Shown here in pieces: positions 14,496 through 20,270 of a stretch of 20,399 nucleotides of DNA. The position numbers and the translations under genes were made by a program. The notes under the pieces are model-generated. The model was not told the origin of the DNA. It did no database searches and saw only the letters and a list, made by a program, of their open reading frames with translations. This stretch comes from a virus, in IMG/VR virus record IMGVR_UViG_3300035698_001694, positions 1-20,399 of that record. One strand, written 5' to 3'. Position 1 is the first letter of the stretch. The number at the start of each line of letters is the position of its first letter.

Positions 14496-15059
14496 TTATT
14501 TGACTAAACCCAATAAAGTTACTTCCCATGTCGCAGCCGCGCTACTTGAACCATGCTGTACTACACCGCTGGCGTCAGTTTCGACTGTTAAATACTGATA
14601 CGTTGTAGCGTTAGTCTGGAAAGAAGATGGCCCCGCAAAGCTTTGTGCCGTATGATTTGCGAAAGCGGCCGATCCTCTATCCTTTGGTTTCAATTGATAT
14701 GTAGTTCCATTGGTAGTGCCTTTGACTTGTAATGACACAAGAGTTCTTTGAGCGCCGGTTTGCGCACTTAAATCTAAGTCCTGCCATGTATTCGCACCAG
14801 TCATGCTTGTATTAAAAACAACAGTATTGCTTGTTTTATAAAAACCAACACTTAGAACTGCCGCCGCAACTGCTGTTGCTATTGTATCATCAACATATTT
14901 CTTGTTAGCAAGTGCCGCATCTGCAACTGGAGCGGTAGATGCGGTTTGCAATGCTTCGTTTATTACTTTGCCATCAGACGCTAAAGATATGTCCAGGAAC
15001 GCATTCAGTTCCGTCCCGTATGTACCATCAGAGCCGCCTGGCGTAGGTTTAGTAGCCAT
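14496..15059 (-). CDS. Tail-fibre-like small structural protein, 187 aa
   Basis: The N-terminus MATKPTPGGSDGTYGTELNA followed by FLDISLASDGKVI matches the start of many phage fibre or collar proteins (PTPGG-D-GTWG-LN-FL). ALANKKYVDDTI (about residues 49-60) is another common fibre motif. The C-terminal part, about residues 75-187, is a beta-rich domain (NTWQDLDLSA, TLVSLQVKGT, YQYLTVETDA, AATWEVTLLGLVK). It looks like a complete short appendage: a fibre-type attachment end joined directly to one small beta domain. AAGGAG lies 8 nt before the ATG. It is one of the genes between the two parts of the split nozzle. Role as a tail or head decoration is inferred. Confidence 0.75.
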   Translation of the reverse strand: MATKPTPGGSDGTYGTELNAFLDISLASDGKVINEALQTASTAPVADAALANKKYVDDTIATAVAAAVLSVGFYKTSNTVVFNTSMTGANTWQDLDLSAQTGAQRTLVSLQVKGTTNGTTYQLKPKDRGSAAFANHTAQSFAGPSSFQTNATTYQYLTVETDASGVVQHGSSSAAATWEVTLLGLVK

Positions 15060-15070
15060 GATCTATCTCC

Positions 15071-15472
15071 TTACGCTAAAGTAATTATTCCGCTTGCGTC
15101 CCATTGTATAGTGAACGTGCCATCGGCAACCTCTTTTGCTCCGCCGAAATCTATGGAACAAATTAGATCATTCCCAGCAGTTGAATCATAGATTACAGCA
15201 TGGTATGCCGTAAAGGTTGAAGTTGTCCATGCTGAGTCTGTGCCGTCCCACTTGGTCGTTGCCGCCTGCGTAACTTCCTTACCAGCCAGCGTAACACCAC
15301 CTTGCGTATATCCGCCAGCAGTTGCCAGTTCATTTGTGGTTGTATAATCGGTATCCGTTGCCGTAAAAGCATGACTATTATCATACAGTGCCACCTTGAT
15401 AACGTCTGCCTCCAAATCAACTACCTTGTTCATCAAATTTGCTTTGAAGCGATTATAAATCCCTGAGGCCAT
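15071..15472 (-). CDS. Phage structural protein of common 130-residue type
   Basis: 133 residues starting MASGIYNRFKANLMNKVVDLEADVIKVALYDNSHAF. The order of motifs (N-terminal helix, KVALYDNSHAFTATDTDY, GGYTQGGVTLAGK, W..STFTAYHAVIYDSTAG, CSIDFGGAKEVADGTFTIQW, terminal SGIITL) is one I recognise from many phage genomes, where it is annotated only as a structural or hypothetical protein. The protein is probably an all-beta virion component. An AGAGGG site precedes the ATG, which follows the stop of the 50-residue gene by a single base. No enzymatic motif. Exact place in the particle unknown. Confidence 0.8.
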   Translation of the reverse strand: MASGIYNRFKANLMNKVVDLEADVIKVALYDNSHAFTATDTDYTTTNELATAGGYTQGGVTLAGKEVTQAATTKWDGTDSAWTTSTFTAYHAVIYDSTAGNDLICSIDFGGAKEVADGTFTIQWDASGIITLA

Positions 15473-15473
15473 C

Positions 15474-15626
15474 TTAACCCTCTACTTTCTTTGCCGCTAT
15501 CTGTAGACACGGCACATGAATGACAACATCTTTGCGTCCGTCAGGATGACGAATCTCTTCTGCTGTCGCATTAATTTTACCAGAGGCATCAGCCTCTACG
15601 AGTTTATCACCAATTTTTATTCTCAT
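15474..15626 (-). CDS. Small protein, 50 aa, coupled to nozzle N-terminal ORF
   Basis: The start chosen is the ATG at 15626 (MRIKIGDKLVEADASGKINA), with AAGGAAG 4 nt upstream. It overlaps the TGA of the preceding 58-residue ORF as ATGA. A longer in-frame reading from 15710 would overlap that ORF out of frame and has no support. The sequence has a short beta start (RIKIGDKLVEAD), a charged loop with HPDGRKD, and a hydrophobic strand VVIHVPCLQIA. No family recognised with confidence. It is one of three small genes between the two nozzle parts. Confidence 0.7.
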   Translation of the reverse strand: MRIKIGDKLVEADASGKINATAEEIRHPDGRKDVVIHVPCLQIAAKKVEG

Positions 15627-15799
15627 TTTGCTTCCTTTACAAATCGTGTTCCTGGTCTGCGTTCTGCTGGACCATATATCCTTGGGAAGAAGTTCTCTAA
15701 TACTCGACAAAGACCAGCATATTTTTCAATATCATTCCTAGCATCAATCAGGTCTGTACCTTCACCACCATTGAAACGTATTATATCTATATTAGACAT
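15623..15799 (-). CDS. Detached N-terminus of gp12-like nozzle protein, 58 aa
   Basis: The sequence MSNIDIIRFNGGEGTDLIDA continues RNDIEKYAGLCRVLENFFPR and IYGPAERRPGTRFVKEAK, then TGA. The pattern ARxDIEKYxxxCRxLENFxPRxxGxxxRRPGTxF is what normally opens tail tubular protein B/nozzle proteins of environmental podoviruses; T7 gp12 has the comparable QVNGWSSETEGLQKRPPLVF. In such proteins the next residues are usually a VRLIPF-type strand; here that strand occurs at residues 339-345 of the 1131-residue protein, about 2.2 kb downstream. The ORF has a strong AAGGAG site, overlaps the upstream gene by 8 nt (ATGTCTAA) and the downstream gene by ATGA. It is therefore probably still translated, and may assemble in trans with the nozzle body or be a relic. 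Confidence 0.8.
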   Translation of the reverse strand: MSNIDIIRFNGGEGTDLIDARNDIEKYAGLCRVLENFFPRIYGPAERRPGTRFVKEAK

Positions 15800-16184
15800 C
15801 TGGATAACTCCTTGTCGGGTATCTGTTCAGCACCCTACTCCCTTGCGCTAATAAGTTAAGAATATTAATTTCTTCTTCACCGCCCCAAGACATTTCCCCT
15901 TGCCCCATACCAGTGTCTGTTCTTGCTGGCATTGCTCCTGCTCTTATCATTATTTGCACATTATAAATAGCAGAATCTGTTATTGTTGTTGGAAAATCTA
16001 CCGAATAATAATTCGGCAAACCAACCGGATTAACTAACGGAATATCATATTCGTCTATTCTAGTCTCAGAGAACTGTTCAAAATCCTCTTCAAGATCATT
16101 CCATACAGCACTGTCAGATTGCCGCCATATCAATGCGTATATAGACGTTGATATTTTATAAGTTGTCCATATTTCACCAGCCAT
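15792..16184 (-). CDS. Beta-rich phage structural protein, 130 aa
   Basis: Begins MAGEIWTTYKISTSIYALIW and contains YDIPLVNPVGLPNYYSVDFP, TITDSAIYNVQIMIRAGAMP, a GQGEMSWGGEEEINIL segment and a C-terminal RVLNRYP. The arrangement (an opening W-T-Y-x-x-Y motif, Y-x-x-DFP, a Y-x-V strand followed by x-AG-x-P, then GE-x-x-WGG) recurs in phage proteins near tail genes with no known function, and suggests a small beta-sandwich. The start overlaps the gp11-like gene stop as TAATG, and the stop overlaps the nozzle N-terminal ORF by 8 nt. It is probably a minor tail or neck component. Confidence 0.7.
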   Translation of the reverse strand: MAGEIWTTYKISTSIYALIWRQSDSAVWNDLEEDFEQFSETRIDEYDIPLVNPVGLPNYYSVDFPTTITDSAIYNVQIMIRAGAMPARTDTGMGQGEMSWGGEEEINILNLLAQGSRVLNRYPTRSYPDV

Positions 16185-16816
16185 TAATACCTCATCGGAT
16201 AATCTGGATTACTGCCATATCTTGCATCGTTCCATGTTCCTGATTCAAGACTACCTGCCGTGTTCATTTCCTGAGCAGCCATCGCTCTTACGGATGGCAT
16301 CACATTTTCTATTGCAGCATCAATCTTTTTCTGTATCCGTGCGTCACCTCCAGCCAAAGGACCAACCATTTCATCGGCCAGAAGTAGGGTTAACACCTTA
16401 ATAAATAGGGGAGTAAACTTTGTAACATCTGTGACTTTTTTTACATATCGAACTTCCATCTCTGATTCATTCGTTAAAAGCATTGTACCTTCAAGGGCAT
16501 AAGAACGAACATTCACATCTGAAAATCTATTTTCATAAATAGATCTCATTGCAAGATAGTCATCAGGTAGTGGAAATTGATAATCCCACTCAAAATCAGG
16601 AGTATCAGCGGATACTGTTAAAGTCTCTCTATCAGAAGTGAATCTCCACGGATAAGATTCCTCTAATGCATTTCTTGTTTCTTCGTAATGAAGCCTACAC
16701 TGAATGGCCTGAACACTGTTATCAGATTCAACGCTGTCTTCTATAGTTAAAGAACCAATCTTGCCAAGAGCCATATTACATATCGCTGTTTCAGTTAATG
16801 TTTCGCTTAATGCCAT
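16184..16816 (-). CDS. Tail tubular protein A (T7 gp11-like)
   Basis: 210 residues, close to T7 gp11 (196). The N-terminal helical part has the family pattern TETAICNMALGKIGSLTIED followed by AIQCRLHYEETRNALEESYPWRFTSDRETL (about residues 8-70). Then come the core FPLPDDYLAMRSIYENRF, the strand EVRYVKKVTDVTKFTPLFIK, and a C-terminal helix with LLADEMVGPLAGGD. This protein forms the dodecameric ring between portal and nozzle. An AGGAT site lies 7 nt before the ATG. It precedes the nozzle genes as in T7. Confidence 0.88.
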   Translation of the reverse strand: MALSETLTETAICNMALGKIGSLTIEDSVESDNSVQAIQCRLHYEETRNALEESYPWRFTSDRETLTVSADTPDFEWDYQFPLPDDYLAMRSIYENRFSDVNVRSYALEGTMLLTNESEMEVRYVKKVTDVTKFTPLFIKVLTLLLADEMVGPLAGGDARIQKKIDAAIENVMPSVRAMAAQEMNTAGSLESGTWNDARYGSNPDYPMRY

Positions 16817-16820
16817 GATT

Positions 16821-17228
16821 TTATCCTATCGGGCTTTGCCCAGTAAAACCTTCTATATAAACCAATAACGCACTACCCTTGCCACCGACGCTTTCGTTTA
16901 CATATATCGCTAGATTATCAGCAAACTTTAGTGGTCTTGGAAAATCTTTCTTATAGATAGAACCGCCAATGTCCATCAGGAATATCGGACCAAAGTAAAC
17001 ATTACCACTAACATCTTCAAGTGTAATAGCTTGGTCTGCTAACAATGTAGACTTACTTAAAACTAAACTAGTCAAATACAGTGCGCTTCCTGCACCAGGT
17101 GCGGCCTTAATCAATACTGGAGCCGTGTTGGCATCGTCTTCGTTATTGTTTACTGCCCAAGGCGCACTTCTAGCTATCGGAATAAATTCGTCACCAGTCA
17201 ACGGTCTTTCGAGTTCTGAGCCAGCCAT
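16821..17228 (-). CDS. Beta-rich virion protein, paralog B of tandem pair
   Basis: 135 residues, clearly related to the preceding gene at 17238-17618: both have VNN(D/N)EDDA, KAAxGAGxALYLT, a TLED..G.V.FGPI core, KD...PLK..DN, and end with EGFTGQ(A/S)PI. The shared core begins near residue 26. The first 25 residues differ (MAGSELERPLTGDEFIPIAR), giving this copy its own N-terminus. The family resembles small jelly-roll proteins that are common in phage structural regions and are probably head or neck decorations. AGGAG precedes the ATG. Only 9 nt separate it from its paralog and 4 nt from the gp11-like gene. Confidence 0.75.
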   Translation of the reverse strand: MAGSELERPLTGDEFIPIARSAPWAVNNNEDDANTAPVLIKAAPGAGSALYLTSLVLSKSTLLADQAITLEDVSGNVYFGPIFLMDIGGSIYKKDFPRPLKFADNLAIYVNESVGGKGSALLVYIEGFTGQSPIG

Positions 17229-17237
17229 AAAAATCTC

Positions 17238-17618
17238 CTATATTGGTGCTTGACCAGTAAAGCCTTCAACGTAAACCGTAAAAGCAACTCCATTAGTTGC
17301 ACTCACAGCAAGACCTTTATTATCAGTAAGTTTCAATGGGTATTTCCAGTCCTTAGTGAATAGGCCGTCACCATCAGCTTGAAGGGTTATAGGTCCGAAC
17401 AATACAGTTCCATCTTCGTCTTCAAGTGTTACTGCAACGTCCGACAACTGACCACTCATTGTTACATGGGTGAGATATAACGCAGTGCCAGCACCAGTAG
17501 CAGCCTTTAATGCAACTGCTGGAGTTGCGTCATCTTCGTCGTTGTTCACAGACCAATACCCAACACTAGCTATGTTCATTCCAGTTTCAACGATTATTGT
17601 AGGTGTTGTAATAGCCAT
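17238..17618 (-). CDS. Beta-rich virion protein, paralog A of tandem pair
   Basis: 126 residues beginning MAITTPTIIVETGMNIASVG. It shares the core described for its neighbour: YWSVNNDEDDA, LKAATGAGTALYLT, VAVTLEDEDGTVLFGPITLQ, KDWKYPLKLTDNKG, VEGFTGQAPI. No hydrophobic anchor and no catalytic residues are visible; the predicted structure is all beta. A GGAG site lies 8 nt upstream of the ATG. Two divergent copies side by side suggest an old duplication with possible specialisation, for example different positions on the virion. Confidence 0.75.
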   Translation of the reverse strand: MAITTPTIIVETGMNIASVGYWSVNNDEDDATPAVALKAATGAGTALYLTHVTMSGQLSDVAVTLEDEDGTVLFGPITLQADGDGLFTKDWKYPLKLTDNKGLAVSATNGVAFTVYVEGFTGQAPI

Positions 17619-17620
17619 GA

Positions 17621-17929
17621 TTATTCTCCGTAATGAGTATCAGGATATTTAGATTGGTCAGTCACCGCTTGAGATGGTGTAGTGAATGATACACCTGCGC
17701 CATCTGCAAGTTGTGCTCCAGTGTTAATTTTACCAGGAACATCCGTGTCCGCGCCATAAGATAACGGATCAGTCGTAGATAGTGTAGCGGTCGTAGTGTT
17801 TACCGTACAAAAAGCTGCTACCATTGCATCAAGATCGTCATGCGTAAAACCAGCCTCTACTGATTTGACGGGGTTGTGTTTCAGCCAATACACAAATGCG
17901 TATAGTGTTTCTACCGCTGTTGTTGCCAT
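17621..17929 (-). CDS. Hypothetical structural-region protein, 102 aa
   Basis: Starts MATTAVETLYAFVYWLKHNP with a perfect AAGGAGT site 7 nt before the ATG. The N-terminal third is helical (FTHDDLDAMVAAFCTVN). The remainder is Thr/Ser/Gly-rich and low in hydrophobic content, ending SKYPDTHYGE. It is separated from its neighbours by 2 and 11 nt and is clearly part of the late operon. I do not recognise a family. Confidence 0.65.
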   Translation of the reverse strand: MATTAVETLYAFVYWLKHNPVKSVEAGFTHDDLDAMVAAFCTVNTTTATLSTTDPLSYGADTDVPGKINTGAQLADGAGVSFTTPSQAVTDQSKYPDTHYGE

Positions 17930-17940
17930 AATTTTACTCC

Positions 17941-18222
17941 TTAATTAATTAAGTTGCCCTGCTCATCGCGAGGCCATGTGTTTAGTAAGTCTTTTTTGCC
18001 AAAGATTCTTTCGTAACCCTTGTCATATTCGTCTTTGTTTATAGGTCTAGGTGCGTCACCTTTTCCTGCGCCGCTACTTCTGCTAATCATTTGTTGACCG
18101 TCGCTGTCAGTATAACCAGCCTTACAGGTTCGACGATTTACCTCTTGTCTAATATCGCTCTCACTTGTACCCACTGGCACTATTTCTGGCGGCGCTTTGT
18201 GTTTTTCTGATATTAACTGCAT
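17941..18222 (-). CDS. Conserved-type phage protein with GKGDxxRP...YxxGYxxIFGKK motif
   Basis: 93 residues. The notable part is SSGAGKGDAPRPINKDEYDK followed by GYERIFGKK (about residues 49-77). This combination recurs in small proteins of many phages, usually without assigned function. The N-terminal part (MQLISEKHKAPPEIVPVG) is extended and charged. The ATG is inside the preceding 36-residue ORF (10-nt overlap, ATGCAGTTAA), so translation is probably coupled. No membrane or catalytic feature seen. Despite the Gly-Lys motif it is not a P-loop: no hydrophobic beta strand precedes it and the spacing is wrong. Confidence 0.7.
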   Translation of the reverse strand: MQLISEKHKAPPEIVPVGTSESDIRQEVNRRTCKAGYTDSDGQQMISRSSGAGKGDAPRPINKDEYDKGYERIFGKKDLLNTWPRDEQGNLIN

Positions 18223-18323
18223 CGGTCTTCTAGCCTAGCAGCCAATCTATGATCTTCTTCGCATCTCGCTCGTTCTTCTTCTGAACAAGGAGGTTTCGTT
18301 TCTTCTGCTGGTTTCTTGGCCAT
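18213..18323 (-). CDS. Tiny charged Cys-containing protein, 36 aa
   Basis: A 36-codon ORF: MAKKPAEETKPPCSEEERAR, then CEEDHRLAARLEDRCS. AAGGA lies 7 nt upstream of the ATG. Its 3' end overlaps the next gene by 10 nt. It starts immediately after the terminator, whose T-tract runs into its ribosome-binding site. It is very rich in Glu/Arg, has three Cys residues and probably forms one amphipathic helix. It may be a genuine small protein or act mainly as a leader ORF that couples translation of the next gene. Confidence 0.6.
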   Translation of the reverse strand: MAKKPAEETKPPCSEEERARCEEDHRLAARLEDRCS

Positions 18324-18335
18324 AATTGATTCCTT

Positions 18336-18367
18336 AAAAAAGGGGGAGAGCCACAGAAGCCCTCCCC
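18336..18367 (-). terminator. Rho-independent terminator after capsid genes
   Basis: On the minus strand a 9-bp GC-rich stem (GGGGAGGGC pairing with GCTCTCCCC, one G-U pair), a 7-nt loop, one extra C, then six T residues (18336-18341). It begins 8 nt after the stop codon of the capsid-associated gene. The position corresponds to the T7 terminator that follows the capsid gene 10. There is no room for a promoter between it and the next start codon, so downstream tail genes must depend on read-through or on a promoter inside the upstream gene. Confidence 0.88.
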
Positions 18368-18374
18368 ACCAAAA

Positions 18375-19193
18375 CTAAATACTAATCTGTAACATTACCA
18401 TAGGCATTGTTCCAGTACCGCCTTCTGTAGAGTCGGTAATGAAGCCAGCGGGTTGCAGCCCTGTTTCGATAGTGACTGATCCACCACCATTGATAGAGCC
18501 ATCACTAACAAAATAAGCCATTCTGTCAGCAGTAGCATCACCAGGTGTAGCATCGCCGCCACCAGGTACCATCCAGCATAAACCCCAAGTCTGAATCCAT
18601 AGATTCTGGCCTGTGGTTGCAGTGATATTTGGTACGCCCATAACAGAGGCAATTGAATTGGATGGTTTCAAAAGATAACCGTAAGGATTAAGTGGTATCT
18701 CCATCATAGCAATTGCATGCGCAAGAGCAAAGGGGTAGTCAACATAAATCATTATGTCTCCGCCACCAGCCGCTACGGCTTCGTTGCCTATTACTGTACG
18801 ACATTCTGTAGTAGCAGCACTGCCATGACCAATGACGCACATTGCGCCAACAAGTTCGTCCTCAGCTATAGCACCATTGTCGTAGCCTTCGCCAGCGGCG
18901 ATAGTCATAAATACAGACCTATCACCAGCAACAATAGCCGCTTTCATATTGGAGTTAATCAAATCTGATACATCTACAGACGCACCATTTACTGCACCGT
19001 AACCAGCATACACTGTATCCTTAGAACGAGAGTACCTAAATACTTTACCGTCCCAAGTCATGCCACGTGTGCCCCACGCATACCTCTGTGTGGTTTCTGT
19101 AGTGTAATAACCTAATGCGTTATCACCAGTGAAATCATGCGGTGCCGCAGGCCATATGATCGAATTATTTGGATATGTTCCATGTTTACTCAT
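18375..19193 (-). CDS. Putative capsid-associated (decoration-like) protein
   Basis: 272 residues, encoded directly after the major capsid protein and before the terminator, hence probably made at high level. Visible segments are RYAWGTRGMTWDGKVFRYSR (about residues 37-56), a middle part DRSVFMTIAAGEGYDNGAIA, and a Gly-rich C-terminal part with PAGFITDST. The RxGxRGxTxDGKVFRY pattern recurs in environmental phage proteins encoded next to capsid genes. Composition is beta-rich with many Gly, Ala and Thr and no membrane segment or signal peptide. A strong AAAGGA site precedes the ATG, 18 nt after the capsid stop. Role as a head decoration or second capsid protein is inferred from context. Confidence 0.65.
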   Translation of the reverse strand: MSKHGTYPNNSIIWPAAPHDFTGDNALGYYTTETTQRYAWGTRGMTWDGKVFRYSRSKDTVYAGYGAVNGASVDVSDLINSNMKAAIVAGDRSVFMTIAAGEGYDNGAIAEDELVGAMCVIGHGSAATTECRTVIGNEAVAAGGGDIMIYVDYPFALAHAIAMMEIPLNPYGYLLKPSNSIASVMGVPNITATTGQNLWIQTWGLCWMVPGGGDATPGDATADRMAYFVSDGSINGGGSVTIETGLQPAGFITDSTEGGTGTMPMVMLQISI

Positions 19194-19211
19194 AATATAA
19201 TCCTTTCAAGA

Positions 19212-20132
19212 TTATGCAGTGTCTAGTTCAATCGAAACGACTGCTGGCCCTTCGACTCTTGTTGCACCCACTCCCAGTGTCGAAAAGATCTGGGTAGAAT
19301 TGAGTAGGTCAGGACGTACATCAATGCTCACGTTCGGCTCAGTTTGAACCGATAATGTTACCGCATCCTGTGCGAAAGCATAACTACGTGTAGCCGCCGT
19401 ATCGGTGCCGGTTGCAAGTCTGGTACTCTTCACGAACTTAAAGCCCATAAAGGTATCAATCTTGCCCTGCGCCAATGCTTTGACTGTGTTATAATCCGCA
19501 CTCTTAACCTCTGTGGTGTTCAACAGTTGGTTAATGTTATGCGGGTTCGTAAGGAAAATACGTGGGCGATCTTCGTCGATCTCAGCGTTGTCCAGAAGTT
19601 CCTTGCAAGTTAGCAACTTAGCAATTGTCAATGCTGTCTCAGCTGCACCTGCGTGTACTCCACCAGCGGCAACAATCGTACCATCAGAGTCAATAAGACG
19701 ACATTCGCCTACTGCCCCAACTAGAATGGTTGTAGCGCCTGTGTGGCCACCGTAAACGGAACCGCCAAGTGCTGCTATGATAACATCGTCAATCTGCCTA
19801 TTTAATGAAAATGCCTGATTCTGTGCATACGGACTCTGTGGGTCTATAAGCATTTTCAAACGGTCTGGTTTGTCAATTATGTCAGCCGGAACTACATAAT
19901 CAACAATTGTCAGTTTTCGCCTTGAATGGTCTGCATCAGAAATAGGAGTCTCGCCGTGACGTGCGCCACGTGCCTGAGCGTCCTTAGGTCCAATACGTTC
20001 CACAAATAGCGTATCACCTGTGCATGGCTCTTCACCGCAATACATTCTTAGTTTCGCAGGTTTTTGCTGCGACAGCATAAGAATATTGCTGGTTACTTGA
20101 TCCACAAAGGCAATTGGTATCTGTTGTGACAT
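19212..20132 (-). CDS. Major capsid protein
   Basis: 306 residues. The central stretch SRRKLTIVDYVVPADIIDKP followed by DRLKMLIDPQSPYAQNQAFS and LNRQIDDVIIAALGG (about residues 70-124) is typical of a phage capsid family found in podoviruses (Phage_capsid_2 / capsid 13-like): a tyrosine-rich strand, a D-K-x-D...L-DP-S-Y motif, then the long helix ending IDDVIIAALGG. The C-terminal part has the regular FAQDAVTLSVQTEPNVSIDV and LGVGATRVEGPAVVSIEL strands expected for the HK97 A domain and P strands. Length fits the family. AAAGG lies 7 nt upstream of the ATG. It is preceded by a structured 137-nt leader and followed by a probable decoration gene and a terminator. Confidence 0.85.
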   Translation of the reverse strand: MSQQIPIAFVDQVTSNILMLSQQKPAKLRMYCGEEPCTGDTLFVERIGPKDAQARGARHGETPISDADHSRRKLTIVDYVVPADIIDKPDRLKMLIDPQSPYAQNQAFSLNRQIDDVIIAALGGSVYGGHTGATTILVGAVGECRLIDSDGTIVAAGGVHAGAAETALTIAKLLTCKELLDNAEIDEDRPRIFLTNPHNINQLLNTTEVKSADYNTVKALAQGKIDTFMGFKFVKSTRLATGTDTAATRSYAFAQDAVTLSVQTEPNVSIDVRPDLLNSTQIFSTLGVGATRVEGPAVVSIELDTA

Positions 20133-20133
20133 G

Positions 20134-20270
20134 ATTTACCTTTCATATAAGTTAAAATTACCTCGAAAAGATAGTCCGCTACGCGCGGGTCCGTTCTATC
20201 TACGCCGATGGGCGAGTGATATATCACCATTCTTTCGGGGCCTTATTGAAAGGCTAGTCCGGTATTAGTA
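20134..20270 (-). promoter_or_regulatory. Structured leader upstream of the capsid gene
   Basis: A 137-nt gap with no gene, one of only two spacers over 100 nt here. In the transcript direction it shows three hairpins in 85 nt: GCCTT-5nt-AAGGC (20254-20240); a perfect 12-bp palindrome GTGATATATCAC (20227-20216); and GATAG...CTATC (20200-20170) enclosing CCGC...GCGG, followed by TTTTC. It lies just before the gene expected to need most expression. It may hold a promoter (a TAATACTAATAC repeat is present at 20259-20270), an RNA-processing site or a weak attenuator. No confident sigma70 promoter or phage polymerase promoter consensus was identified. Confidence 0.45.

Noticed and set aside
15193-15420. 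75-codon minus-strand ORF within the 133-residue structural gene
   Set aside because: Out-of-frame overlap inside a recognised gene, odd composition and no ribosome-binding site.
13463-15623. Group I intron or intein as explanation of the split nozzle
   Set aside because: The intervening DNA holds structural-type genes with their own ribosome-binding sites. No homing endonuclease motif (LAGLIDADG, HNH, GIY-YIG), intein block or obvious intron core was seen, and the first part ends with its own stop.
15474-15710. Longer 78-residue version of the 50-residue protein
   Set aside because: The extra 28 residues overlap the nozzle N-terminal ORF in another frame and no ribosome-binding site supports 15710, whereas the internal ATG at 15626 has AAGGAAG and an ATGA junction.
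18000-18090. P-loop-like GAGKGD in the 93-residue protein
   Set aside because: It lacks the preceding hydrophobic strand and the G-x(4)-GK-S/T spacing, so it is not a nucleotide-binding Walker A motif.
18395-18652. 85-codon minus-strand ORF within the capsid-associated gene
   Set aside because: Alternative-frame shadow of a better-supported gene; Leu-rich translation with no initiation signal.
20250-20270. T7-type RNA polymerase promoter at TAATACTAATACCGGACTA
   Set aside because: Only the TAATAC part matches the T7 consensus, no second copy was seen in the window, and no phage RNA polymerase gene is visible.
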